From positions 1 through 13,796 of the forward strand of contig JAEYWB010000815.1 of the NCBI GenBank assembly GCA_023429275.1: a stretch of DNA of 13,796 nucleotides, written 5' to 3'. This DNA comes from Planctomycetota bacterium. Its GTDB lineage: Bacteria; Planctomycetota; Planctomycetia; Planctomycetales; Planctomycetaceae. Below are positions 7,563 through 13,796 of the stretch, one piece after another. Both the position numbers and the translations under genes were made by a program. Below the pieces are notes generated by a model. The model ran no database searches and was not told where the DNA came from. It saw nothing but the letters and a program-made list of their open reading frames with translations. The stretch's first letter is position 1. The number at the start of each line of letters is the position of its first letter.

Positions 7563-7568
7563 CGACAG

Positions 7569-8429
7569 ATGTTCGGTATTCGCGCGTTTCTGTTCGGGCT
7601 GACGGCCGGCACCGGCCTGGGCTACTTCGCCATGAACTACCACGTCGTCTACGGGCCGGACGGACCGGTCGTGGTCTCGCGGATTCAGCAGCCGCCGATC
7701 CGCAGCGCCTATGTCGACGTCCGTAACTGGAGCGCGGCCATGTGGCAGCGGTATCCGGACGTGACCGCCGCGCTCGTCAAGGCGGGGAAGGGGGACCTCA
7801 TTGCGAGCGGCGTCGCCCGGAACGCCACGGCTCCCGAACTGCAGCCGGCCAGCTCCTGGAGCGAGCAGGCGGCAGGGCTTCGGACGCAGGCCGAGCAGGG
7901 GGTGAACTCGCTGCTGGAGTCGCTCCCGCCGATCAAGTTCGAAGACGATCCGACCCCGACTCCCACGAGCACGATTCCTTCGCAGACGTCGCGGAGCGGA
8001 GGAGCGTCTTCGGACTTCCGGGCGACAAGCGGCCCGTCAGCGCAGTCGACAATCCCGGTGCAGATCGGCCAGGCGACCGATCCCGCTCGCGTCTCCGAGT
8101 CGCAGGGGACCGCCAGCCGTCCGGCGGTCGATCTCGGCCCGCTGACGTCGACCATTCCGGAAGCGGAGCGAGTCCGTGAAATCGCGGCGAAGATGGAGAC
8201 GTCGTACCAGCAGATGACGACGTTTCTCGGTGAACCGGCCGCGATCCCCGGCAGTCGCGCCGCCGCGTCGACGGTTCCTGCGACCGCCCAGCAGCGGACG
8301 GTGCCCCGGCCGTCCGGCACGGATGGCTCGCCGGCCGACGTGTTGAAGTCCCTTTTCGGGGGGCCCGGATCCTCCCAGCAGGGGGCCGCGCCCCGTATCG
8401 ACCGGGCGATCAAGACGCCCGCGTTCTGA
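7569..8429 (+). CDS. Membrane-anchored protein with repeated STIP motifs, function unknown
   Basis: Not a characterised family. The 286-aa protein has one N-terminal hydrophobic helix (residues 4-22, FLFGLTAGTGLGYFAM) acting as anchor or uncleaved signal. A folded-looking short domain follows (24-80) with HVVYGPDGPVVVSR, YVDVRNWSAAMWQRYPDVTAALVKAGKGDLI; I recall this N-terminal part as conserved in planctomycetes. The rest is low-complexity Ser/Thr/Pro/Ala-rich sequence carrying S-T-I-P at 134, 160 and 194 and S-T-V-P at 234, a short amphipathic segment VREIAAKMETSYQQMTTFLG (202-221), and DVLKSLFGG near the end. The tail is probably extracytoplasmic and disordered. GGGGAG (7555-7560) is 8 bases before the ATG. 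The gene stands alone on its strand and ends 15 bases from the convergent VIT/VWA gene. Confidence 0.82.
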   Translation: MFGIRAFLFGLTAGTGLGYFAMNYHVVYGPDGPVVVSRIQQPPIRSAYVDVRNWSAAMWQRYPDVTAALVKAGKGDLIASGVARNATAPELQPASSWSEQAAGLRTQAEQGVNSLLESLPPIKFEDDPTPTPTSTIPSQTSRSGGASSDFRATSGPSAQSTIPVQIGQATDPARVSESQGTASRPAVDLGPLTSTIPEAERVREIAAKMETSYQQMTTFLGEPAAIPGSRAAASTVPATAQQRTVPRPSGTDGSPADVLKSLFGGPGSSQQGAAPRIDRAIKTPAF

Positions 8430-8444
8430 GTTGGGTGTGATGGG

Positions 8445-10742
8445 CTACTTGATCAGGTAAACCTGCCCACGCAGCTCGACGAGCAGTTCTTCATCGTCGA
8501 GCTGACTGCTGAGCAGCTCGTTCTCCGCCATGGTGTTAGAAGACACCAGCTTGAAGTAATCCTCCGAGTAGCGGGTGACTTCCTGGATCTTCGCCTTGTC
8601 CTTCTCCAGGTCAAGGTCGGCCGTCCGCGGCGTCATCAGAACCTTGCCTCGCTTGTAGAGGGTCTGTTCGCCCGATTGCCGGATGAGCTCCTGCTTGATC
8701 TTCTTGGCCGCCGCTTCATCCGCCAGGTAGAGACGCGGGCCGGACGCCGCCGCGGCGGGGGCATTCGGGGCGCCGCCGACGGCTCCCCCATAGCCCCCTG
8801 TACTCTGCAGGGCGGACTTTGCGGCCCGCTGCCCGAAGGCGTCGCGCCCCTCCGCGGCCTCGAGCTGCTTCAAGCTGTCACTCGCCCGTCGAGCGTTCGA
8901 ACCGGAAGCCGCAACCTCGCCGGGACGGACCGTCTCATCCGCGAGGAACGAGGTGTACGGAGTGAGGACACCGTGCTTCGTCGCCAGAGCGACCAGTTCC
9001 TTCACCAGTTCCTCGTTCTTTCCGTTCAAGTCGATCTCGTCGATGATCTCCCCGATCCGCCTCATCGCCCAGAGCTTTTCCACGAAGGCGAAGGAGGCAT
9101 TGGAGCTCTTCTCGGCGAAGGTTGCGGGGAAGTCGAACTTCTTCTCCTCCGCACCGACCTTCCCCTTGATGACGATCTTCGCCGGACCCGACTTGTGGTA
9201 GCGGCCGACGACCACCACCTGCTCGCCGGCGAAGACATCGAACACCTTCTTCGGATACACCCGGTTGATGGGGCCTCCCTCTTCCGTCCTGGGCATGTCG
9301 AACTCGTAACTGATTTCGACATTGGTCAGCACTGGGGCGGAAATGCGGCCGTAGACACGGCTGACGTGGGCCTCGATGTCCTCGTCGGGACGGACGTATT
9401 CGCTCGCCCCGAAGTTCTCGCGGGACAGGCGGTCGAGGAGCCGGCTGTTGACGTCGTATCCGACGCCGAAGTTCAGCATCCGGGCGTGGACCTTGTTGGC
9501 TTCCTTTGTCGCGGCGACGATCTTCGACTCGTTCTGCTCGCCGACCGTCGGGAGGCCGTCCGTGAGAAAGATCACGTAGCTCGGCCGTGCCTCGTCCTTC
9601 AGCATCGACAGGGCCGTCGTCGTCGCACCGTGAATATTGGTCCCTCCGCCCGCATAGAGGTTCTCGACGTAGCCGATCGCCGCCTTGCGGTTCTCGTCGG
9701 TGTACCGCTCGAGCTCCGGCCGGAACGTCTCGACTCCCGAGTCGTAGGCGACGATGTTGAACAGGTCCCCTTCGTGGAGGTTGTTCAGCACGAACTTGAG
9801 GGCCCCCTTCGCCTGTTCGATCTTCTTGCCGGTCATGCTCCCCGATTTGTCGACGACGAACACGATCGTCTTGGCGATCCTCTGGTCGGCCCGCTCCGCA
9901 AACTCGGGGCTGGCAAGGAGCAGAAAGAACCCATCCTCATCCGTTGGCCGGTAGGAGACGACCGACGCCCCGAACTGTCCCGCCTGGACGTCGAACAGCA
10001 GCCGGAAATCGGCGGCCGGGATGTCATTGCTGCGGGTGTAGGTGACCCGGGCGTGCTTGTCGTCGGTCCGCTTCAGGTCGATGCCATGCGTCGGGCTGTA
10101 AATGCTCTTGAGCGGCGTGGAGGACTCGAGCGAGATCGTGACGTTGACCTTCTCGACCGCCTGCGACGTGTACCTCGCGGTGCTCAGCGGGAACAGGAAA
10201 TCGGTCAGGTTCTTCTCTCGGCGAAGGAGCTGGTTGTAGGTCAGCGTGACCTTGCGCTCGGCCCCCGGAGGGATCGGGAAGACGTTCGTCTGGAACATTC
10301 CGTTGCCGATCCACTGCAGCAGGGCAGGGTCCTTGCTCGAGCGGACGATCGCCTCGTACCGCGCCTTCGCCTCGGCGGCCGGCAGGAGCTTTCCAGGGAG
10401 CTCTTTGCCGTCAACCAGCAGCGTCAGGGAATCGATGGCCGCTTCGTACGGAATCGGAAAGACGAACTGGGCCTCGATCTGGCGCGATCCGGTATTGTGG
10501 AAGGTCTGGGAGACCTGCACCCGGGCGGCCTGGTCCACGATCCGGGCCTGGACGTCGACTTCCTTCACCCGGTAGCTCGTCTCGACCTGCGGCGGGGGCG
10601 TCGGAATCGGCCGGGGAAGACGCATCGCCCGGTGTTCGTCCGGGTAGAAAACCAGCACTCCCTGGCCCCAGGCCGCCCCGAGCCCGAGGCTGTGTGAAAG
10701 CAGCACCAACCAGACAGCCAACACCCCGGCGACGCGTTTCAT
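8445..10742 (-). CDS. Exported VIT and von Willebrand factor A domain protein
   Basis: A 765-aa protein with a Sec signal peptide (hydrophobic 5-24, likely cleaved around 24-27). Residues about 52-175 form a VIT domain (inter-alpha-trypsin inhibitor N-terminal type): YRVKEVDVQARI, VSQTFHNTG, AQFVFPIPYEAAIDSLTL, then AKARYEAI and NVFPIPPGAERKVTLTYNQ. Residues about 290-465 form a VWA domain with a complete metal-ion-dependent adhesion site: DKSGS (298-302), Thr368 in GGGTNI, and Asp395 in LTDG. A beta-rich region and helix FVEKLWAMRRIGEIIDEIDL (553-572) follow, then a Gly/Ala-rich stretch (646-668) and a C-terminal part ending in LRGQVYLIK. Such proteins bind ligands via Mg2+ at the cell surface or periplasm; the ligand is unknown. 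GGAGG (plus-strand 10748-10752) is 5 bases before the ATG. No protease or secretion partner is adjacent. Confidence 0.93.
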   Translation of the reverse strand: MKRVAGVLAVWLVLLSHSLGLGAAWGQGVLVFYPDEHRAMRLPRPIPTPPPQVETSYRVKEVDVQARIVDQAARVQVSQTFHNTGSRQIEAQFVFPIPYEAAIDSLTLLVDGKELPGKLLPAAEAKARYEAIVRSSKDPALLQWIGNGMFQTNVFPIPPGAERKVTLTYNQLLRREKNLTDFLFPLSTARYTSQAVEKVNVTISLESSTPLKSIYSPTHGIDLKRTDDKHARVTYTRSNDIPAADFRLLFDVQAGQFGASVVSYRPTDEDGFFLLLASPEFAERADQRIAKTIVFVVDKSGSMTGKKIEQAKGALKFVLNNLHEGDLFNIVAYDSGVETFRPELERYTDENRKAAIGYVENLYAGGGTNIHGATTTALSMLKDEARPSYVIFLTDGLPTVGEQNESKIVAATKEANKVHARMLNFGVGYDVNSRLLDRLSRENFGASEYVRPDEDIEAHVSRVYGRISAPVLTNVEISYEFDMPRTEEGGPINRVYPKKVFDVFAGEQVVVVGRYHKSGPAKIVIKGKVGAEEKKFDFPATFAEKSSNASFAFVEKLWAMRRIGEIIDEIDLNGKNEELVKELVALATKHGVLTPYTSFLADETVRPGEVAASGSNARRASDSLKQLEAAEGRDAFGQRAAKSALQSTGGYGGAVGGAPNAPAAAASGPRLYLADEAAAKKIKQELIRQSGEQTLYKRGKVLMTPRTADLDLEKDKAKIQEVTRYSEDYFKLVSSNTMAENELLSSQLDDEELLVELRGQVYLIK

Positions 10743-10900
10743 GGCGGCCTCCCGTGTTCATTCCGTGAGATAACGGTTCGTCAGACGCCGCTCTTAGGAG
10801 CAAAGTTCCCGGGAGTTCTCGACTTTACCCGGCTCCTCTCCGTCCCCTGCAAGGAATTCCCGGTTCGTTCGGGACGAAATCGTCAGCTTCTCCGAGATGG

Positions 10901-10914
10901 CGACTCGCGAGTCG
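10901..10914. promoter_or_regulatory. Perfect 14-base palindrome in the VIT/VWA - radical SAM intergenic region
   Basis: CGACTCGCGAGTCG reads identically on both strands. It lies midway between two divergent genes, 159 bases upstream of the VIT/VWA start and 118 bases upstream of the radical SAM start. A second dyad, TTCGT-N5-ACGAA, is at 10864-10878. Either could be a regulator site for one or both genes. No regulator is encoded next to them, and in GC-rich DNA a palindrome of this composition can arise by chance. Confidence 0.35.
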
Positions 10915-10996
10915 TCGGACGTAGAATCGAGACGCCGGTTCCCCATGTGAAAGCAAGCCTTCAGTCGTCACGTCACGGGGCAGACTTGTCGTGACA

Positions 10997-11027
10997 ACTG
11001 ATGACTGAAAACTGACGACTGATAACT
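10997..11027 (+). repeat. Tandem heptamer repeat ACTGANN directly before the radical SAM gene
   Basis: Four head-to-tail 7-base units (ACTGATG, ACTGAAA, ACTGACG, ACTGATA; 10997-11024) are followed by a partial ACT. The first five bases are identical in all units. The array ends 4 bases before the ATG at 11032 and occupies the place where a ribosome binding site would be; none is visible. TCAGTCGTCACG at 10961-10972 is the reverse complement of CGTGACAACTGA (10990-11001) except at one base, so the array can also pair upstream. Similar ACTGA-type tracts are, from memory, dispersed in other genomes. Confidence 0.7.
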
Positions 11028-11031
11028 CCTT

Positions 11032-12312
11032 ATGTACCTGCGTCTTGCCAAACGAATCCTGTTCGAGACCGACAAGCGCCTGCTCTGGAAGCTGGCGTGG
11101 AACATGGGGGTCAAAGGTTCACTGTCGGTCGCCCGGTTCAAGCGGCGGCTGAAGCGGGGGCAGGTCTTTCCGCCGTTTCTCTACATCTCGGTCATCAACT
11201 CCTGCAACCTGCGTTGCCAGGGGTGCTGGGTCGATGTCGCCGCCAAGCAGCAGATCATTGACGCGGCGGCGATGCACAAGCTGATCAACGAGGCCAAGGC
11301 CGAGGGGAACGTCTTCTTCGGGATCGTCGGCGGCGAGCCGTTCATGCACCCCGAGCTTCTCGAGATCCTCGCGAAGCACCCGGATTGCTACTTCCAGATC
11401 TTCACGAACGGGCACTTCATCACCGATGACGTCGCGAAGGAGATCCGCCGGCTCGGAAACATTACCCCACTGATCAGCGTCGAGGGTTCGGAGATCGTCA
11501 GCGACGAGCGTCGCGGGCGAAAAGACGTCCTGTCGAAGACGATGCAGGGGATCCAGAACTGCCTCAAGCACAAGGTCTTCACCGGGGTCTGCACGAGCGT
11601 CTGCAAGACGAACATTGACGACCTCGTCACCGACAAGTGGGTCGACCGGCTGATCGAGATGGGAGTGTTTTACACCTGGTTCCACGTCTACCGGCCGATG
11701 GGCCCCGACGCCTGTTCCGACATGTGCCTCTCGCCGGAGGAGCAGCTCCGGATCCGCAAGTTCGTCGTCGAGACCCGGGCGAAGAAGCCGATCATCGTCG
11801 TCGACGCGTACTTCGATCACGCGGGCGAAGCGCTTTGTCCCGCCGCGACCGGGATCACGCACCACATCAATCCCTGGGGGGGCATCGAACCCTGCCCGAT
11901 CGTGCAGTTCGTGACGGACTCGATCCACGACACCGAGAAGCCGCTGGCCGAGCGGCTCGACTCACCATTCCTCAAGGACTTCCGCGAACTGGCCCGCGAC
12001 ACGACCCGCGGATGCATCGTCCTCGAGCGGCCGGACCTGTTGCGCGATCTCGTGGTGAAACACGGCGCGAAGGACGGCACAGTCCGAGGAACCGCCCTGA
12101 AAGAACTCGAGGCGATGGAAGTCCGGACGTCGCAGTACAACCCCGAAAAGGCGATCCCCGAGAAGAGCTGGGCGTACTGGATCGCCAAGAAACTGTTCTT
12201 CAACGACTTCGGAGCGTACGTCGGCCGGAATCACGCGGCAGCGTCGGCGCCCGCGGTCCTGAAGAATCGCCGACCGCCGGAGAAGACGCTCGTTCCGCTC
12301 GATCTCCACTGA
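11032..12312 (+). CDS. Radical SAM protein with SPASM-like C-terminal cysteines
   Basis: A 426-aa iron-sulfur enzyme that should use S-adenosylmethionine to make a 5'-deoxyadenosyl radical; substrate unknown. The canonical 4Fe-4S motif CNLRCQGC (Cys58, 62, 65) is preceded by FPPFLYISVINS. GGEP (100-103) is the SAM-binding motif, followed by FQIFTNGHFIT and ISVEGS on later strands. The C-terminal half has extra cysteines (228, 232, 269, 288, 328), with ALCPAATGITHHINPWGGIEPCPIVQF (267-293) resembling the auxiliary-cluster region of SPASM/twitch proteins. The N-terminal 45 residues are basic and the last 55 (from about 372, WAYWIAKKLFFNDFGAYVG) may be a membrane-contacting extension. No substrate peptide or partner is adjacent. 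Start at 11032 lacks a Shine-Dalgarno; the next ATG (11104) would cut into the basic N-terminal segment, so 11032 is kept. It does not match hopanoid HpnH. Confidence 0.9.
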   Translation: MYLRLAKRILFETDKRLLWKLAWNMGVKGSLSVARFKRRLKRGQVFPPFLYISVINSCNLRCQGCWVDVAAKQQIIDAAAMHKLINEAKAEGNVFFGIVGGEPFMHPELLEILAKHPDCYFQIFTNGHFITDDVAKEIRRLGNITPLISVEGSEIVSDERRGRKDVLSKTMQGIQNCLKHKVFTGVCTSVCKTNIDDLVTDKWVDRLIEMGVFYTWFHVYRPMGPDACSDMCLSPEEQLRIRKFVVETRAKKPIIVVDAYFDHAGEALCPAATGITHHINPWGGIEPCPIVQFVTDSIHDTEKPLAERLDSPFLKDFRELARDTTRGCIVLERPDLLRDLVVKHGAKDGTVRGTALKELEAMEVRTSQYNPEKAIPEKSWAYWIAKKLFFNDFGAYVGRNHAAASAPAVLKNRRPPEKTLVPLDLH

Positions 12313-12449
12313 TCCTCGGGTATGTCGCAGACCCCGGCCCACGCACACAAGTCATGGGCTTCGCTACCGAGGCCGCAGGACTGCCCCTATCTCCCCAACG
12401 ATAAGCCGTCGTGGTATCGTCAACATCGCCGATGCGGGGTAGCGCGAAC

Positions 12450-12563
12450 GCCAAACCGGGCGCTGCAACGGCCCCGCCCGCGGGATTTGTGTTGGACTGC
12501 TCACTGGCTTGTCTCGGTTCGCGTTTGTGTCGCCGGCCGGGCCGGTGAGCTCGGTCGTTACGC
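12450..12563 (+). repeat. attC-like palindromic element 1 (upstream of the 78-aa gene)
   Basis: Starts with GCCAAAC, six of seven bases matching the RYYYAAC box that begins integron attC sites, and ends with GTTACGC, which only partly fits GTTRRRY. Between them lie imperfect complementary arms, for example CGGCCC near 12469-12474 with GGGCCG near 12538-12543. Its first 21 bases match the second element (from 12812) at 14 positions, and both read TPN-x-x-LQR in one frame. Length, 114 bases, is within the attC range. The preceding stretch 12313-12449 shows no gene I can support. Confidence 0.4.
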
Positions 12564-12580
12564 GATTTCACACCACCACT

Positions 12581-12817
12581 ATGAGCTGGCGAACCGGAAG
12601 TCAGCTGTTCATTGAGATGTGGCCGTTGATTCAGGCCAACATCACCGACAATGAAGATCGCATCGAGTTCACTGGACAGTTGCTCCAAGTGTTCGTGAGG
12701 GAGGACATGAATCCTTGGGACGTTGAGGACGTTCATCCAGACATTCGAGCTGCGATGCGTCATGTCGGCATTGAGATCGCCGAGCCAGACAAATACGAAG
12801 ATGACGATGACACCTAA
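12581..12817 (+). CDS. Small acidic protein of unknown function, cassette-like
   Basis: A 78-aa soluble acidic protein. Residues 7-40 look helical (SQLFIEMWPLIQANI, then IEFTGQLLQVFVRED), followed by MNPWDVEDVHPDIRAAMRHVGIEI (43-66) and an acidic tail EDDDDT. I recall similar short proteins ending in VHPxIRAAM-x-xGI among uncharacterised planctomycete proteins; function is unknown. ATG 12581 is chosen because the recognisable sequence begins there and the upstream 24 codons read through the attC-like element; no Shine-Dalgarno is seen, so a start further in is possible. By eye it is less GC-rich than argH or the VIT/VWA gene. Its TAA stop (12815-12817) lies inside the ACCTAAC box of the second attC-like element, as is typical for integron cassette genes. 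Confidence 0.62.
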   Translation: MSWRTGSQLFIEMWPLIQANITDNEDRIEFTGQLLQVFVREDMNPWDVEDVHPDIRAAMRHVGIEIAEPDKYEDDDDT

Positions 12818-12916
12818 CCATACGTTGCAGCGAACCTGGCGATCGCGCGCCAATTGCGATCGTGACGTCCTCCTGGCCAGTTCGCTGAGCTTCGGTGGAT
12901 CGGCGAGGCGTTCCTA
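12812..12916 (+). repeat. attC-like palindromic element 2 (overlaps the 78-aa gene's stop)
   Basis: Begins with ACCTAAC (12812-12818), a full match to the attC box RYYYAAC. Arms CAGCGAAC-c-TGGC (12828-12840) and GCCAGTTCGCTG (12876-12887) pair perfectly except for one unpaired C at 12836, reminiscent of the extrahelical bases of attC sites. An inner GATCGC/GCGATC hairpin (12841-12846, 12856-12861) sits in the loop. The expected closing box is poor: GTTCCTA at 12910-12916 rather than GTTRRRY, so the site may be degenerate. No integrase gene is in the window. Confidence 0.45.
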
Positions 12917-12990
12917 TCCGACATGCAATCTCGTAGAACAAACTGAAAGCGGCGCTTGATTTTCTCTGGCAAGCTATCGCGGAGGAACAG

Positions 12991-13701
12991 TTGATAACCC
13001 CCACGGTGTTCACCCCCAAGGTCGTCAACGTCAGCAAGATGATCCTGGATCCGGCGGCCTATCCCCGCATGGTGCCGCCTGTGGGGATGACGCCAATCTG
13101 GGAGCCGAAGGTCATCCCTCACGAAGATCTCCAGATACGAGCCGGCCACACGAACGTCACAAGCGTTGGCTCGGGGGTCAACGGCCTCACGGAGGCGGGC
13201 TTCAGCGTCTACTTCGAAAACCCCAGCTCTCAGTGGGTCAAGGACAAATCCGGGACGTGGCAATTCCAGGGGGGCAACGTTGTTGTCCGGGTCGACTTGC
13301 TCATCCTTGTGACGGCGAAGTACGAAGGTGAGACGTTTCGCAACGACGCCGTGGCGCTCATCATGACGCACGAGCTGAAACACTGGGTGGACAACGTCGA
13401 TATCGTCACGAACTGGCTTCCCGCGAAGCTCAAGGCCCATGCGGACATCAAGCGTCTGCTCATCGACGACGGAATGGGCCAGCCCGCGCGTCTGAGCCAG
13501 GCGGAGTACGACAAGTGGTTCACCCTGGTGAACCCGGAGACCGACGGCACCAGGTGGGAGGATGCGATCATCGATACGTACGTCGCTGAGCGCGACCGCC
13601 GCGACCAGCGGCGTGACACCAGCAACGAGTATCAGACCTATTCAAGTAACATCTCTGCTCTCCGCCAGAAAAGACCCGAGCTCGTGGTCTGGCCGAAGTG
13701 A
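12991..13701 (+). CDS. Putative HExxH zinc metalloprotease, family unknown
   Basis: A 236-aa protein whose centre reads ALIMTHELKHWVDN: His127-Glu128-x-x-His131 is the zincin motif, set in a hydrophobic helix as expected for an active protease. Glu190 or Glu200, in RWEDAIIDTYVAERDRRD, are candidates for the third zinc ligand; this is a guess. The N-terminal half is beta-rich (for example FQGGNVVVRVDLLILVTAKY, 92-111) and the tail is charged. No signal peptide or membrane helix is visible, so it is either intracellular or exported by a specialised route. The start is a TTG at 12991 with a strong GGAGG (12981-12985) 5 bases upstream; this decides the start. It follows the second attC-like element, and belongs to the same accessory-looking tail of the window. 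The final 95 bases (13702-13796) show no supported gene. Confidence 0.72.
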   Translation: MITPTVFTPKVVNVSKMILDPAAYPRMVPPVGMTPIWEPKVIPHEDLQIRAGHTNVTSVGSGVNGLTEAGFSVYFENPSSQWVKDKSGTWQFQGGNVVVRVDLLILVTAKYEGETFRNDAVALIMTHELKHWVDNVDIVTNWLPAKLKAHADIKRLLIDDGMGQPARLSQAEYDKWFTLVNPETDGTRWEDAIIDTYVAERDRRDQRRDTSNEYQTYSSNISALRQKRPELVVWPK

Positions 13702-13796
13702 AGCGGGAGATGGTCCCTTGACGTCCATTCGACCGGGGCCAGTACGGTCTTTCATCGGCTCTGCGAAGGACGCTCAAGCTGCATCGTCGGCCTCGC

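Noticed and set aside
8676..10697. 673-aa open frame opposite the VIT/VWA gene
   Set aside because: Composition is Asp/Arg/Leu/Val-biased, there is no domain, and the minus strand carries a complete signal peptide, VIT and VWA protein.
10997..11027. CRISPR array
   Set aside because: Units are 7 bases and contiguous, with no spacers and no cas genes.
11119..11928. 269-aa open frame antisense to the radical SAM gene
   Set aside because: It is a shadow of the radical SAM reading frame, with no start signal or motif.
11032..12312. Hopanoid-synthesis radical SAM enzyme HpnH
   Set aside because: The cysteine motif and C-terminal SPASM-like cysteines differ, the protein is longer, and there are no hopanoid genes nearby.
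12322..12615. 97-aa open frame across the first attC-like element
   Set aside because: Its TPNRALQR segment is the translated repeat itself and appears again (TPNHTLQR) in a different place after the 78-aa gene, so it reflects the repeat, not a protein.
12581..13701. Toxin-immunity pair made of the 78-aa acidic protein and the HExxH protein
   Set aside because: They are separated by 173 bases containing an attC-like element and have separate start signals; adjacency alone does not support pairing.

Overview
The window is high-GC bacterial DNA, most likely from a planctomycete (Planctomycetota). This rests on remembered family resemblance: a short-anchored protein with a low-complexity tail, a long acidic protein with a DCPCCQMM/FWHLDG motif, and cassette-tail-like elements whose forward frame reads TPN-x-x-LQR are types I associate with that phylum. 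There is no rRNA, tRNA or other decisive marker, so the assignment is an inference.

Layout. Bases 1-355 hold no gene, only an imperfect inverted repeat. Next is argH (+), the last enzyme of arginine synthesis. A small regulatory unit follows: an Rrf2-type repressor and a lipoprotein-type SAM methyltransferase overlap in a minus-strand operon, and a metallo-beta-lactamase-fold hydrolase is divergent on the plus strand. The Rrf2 promoter is unusually readable (TTGACA, 17 bases, CACAAT). Its -10 lies inside an inverted repeat that ends at the start codon, suggesting an autoregulated leaderless mRNA. A minus-strand group comes next: a 550-aa protein of unknown function with a Cys motif, an AlkD-like HEAT-repeat protein and a RibD/DHFR-fold reductase. 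On the plus strand is a membrane-anchored protein with repeated S-T-I/V-P motifs, preceded by a palindromic element containing its ribosome binding site. It converges, 15 bases apart, on a large exported VIT plus von Willebrand A protein. A radical SAM/SPASM-like protein follows, with four perfect-core heptamer repeats directly in front of its start.

Bases 12313-13796 look like accessory DNA. A 78-aa acidic protein is bracketed by two related imperfect palindromes resembling integron attC sites; its stop codon sits inside the first box of the second one. Beyond it lies a 236-aa protein with an HExxH zinc-protease motif and no signal peptide.

What works together: the Rrf2 regulator with the methyltransferase, and possibly with the divergent hydrolase, is the most convincing functional unit. 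The cassette-like tail region is the best candidate for something poorly described. The other genes look like independent or loosely co-oriented units.
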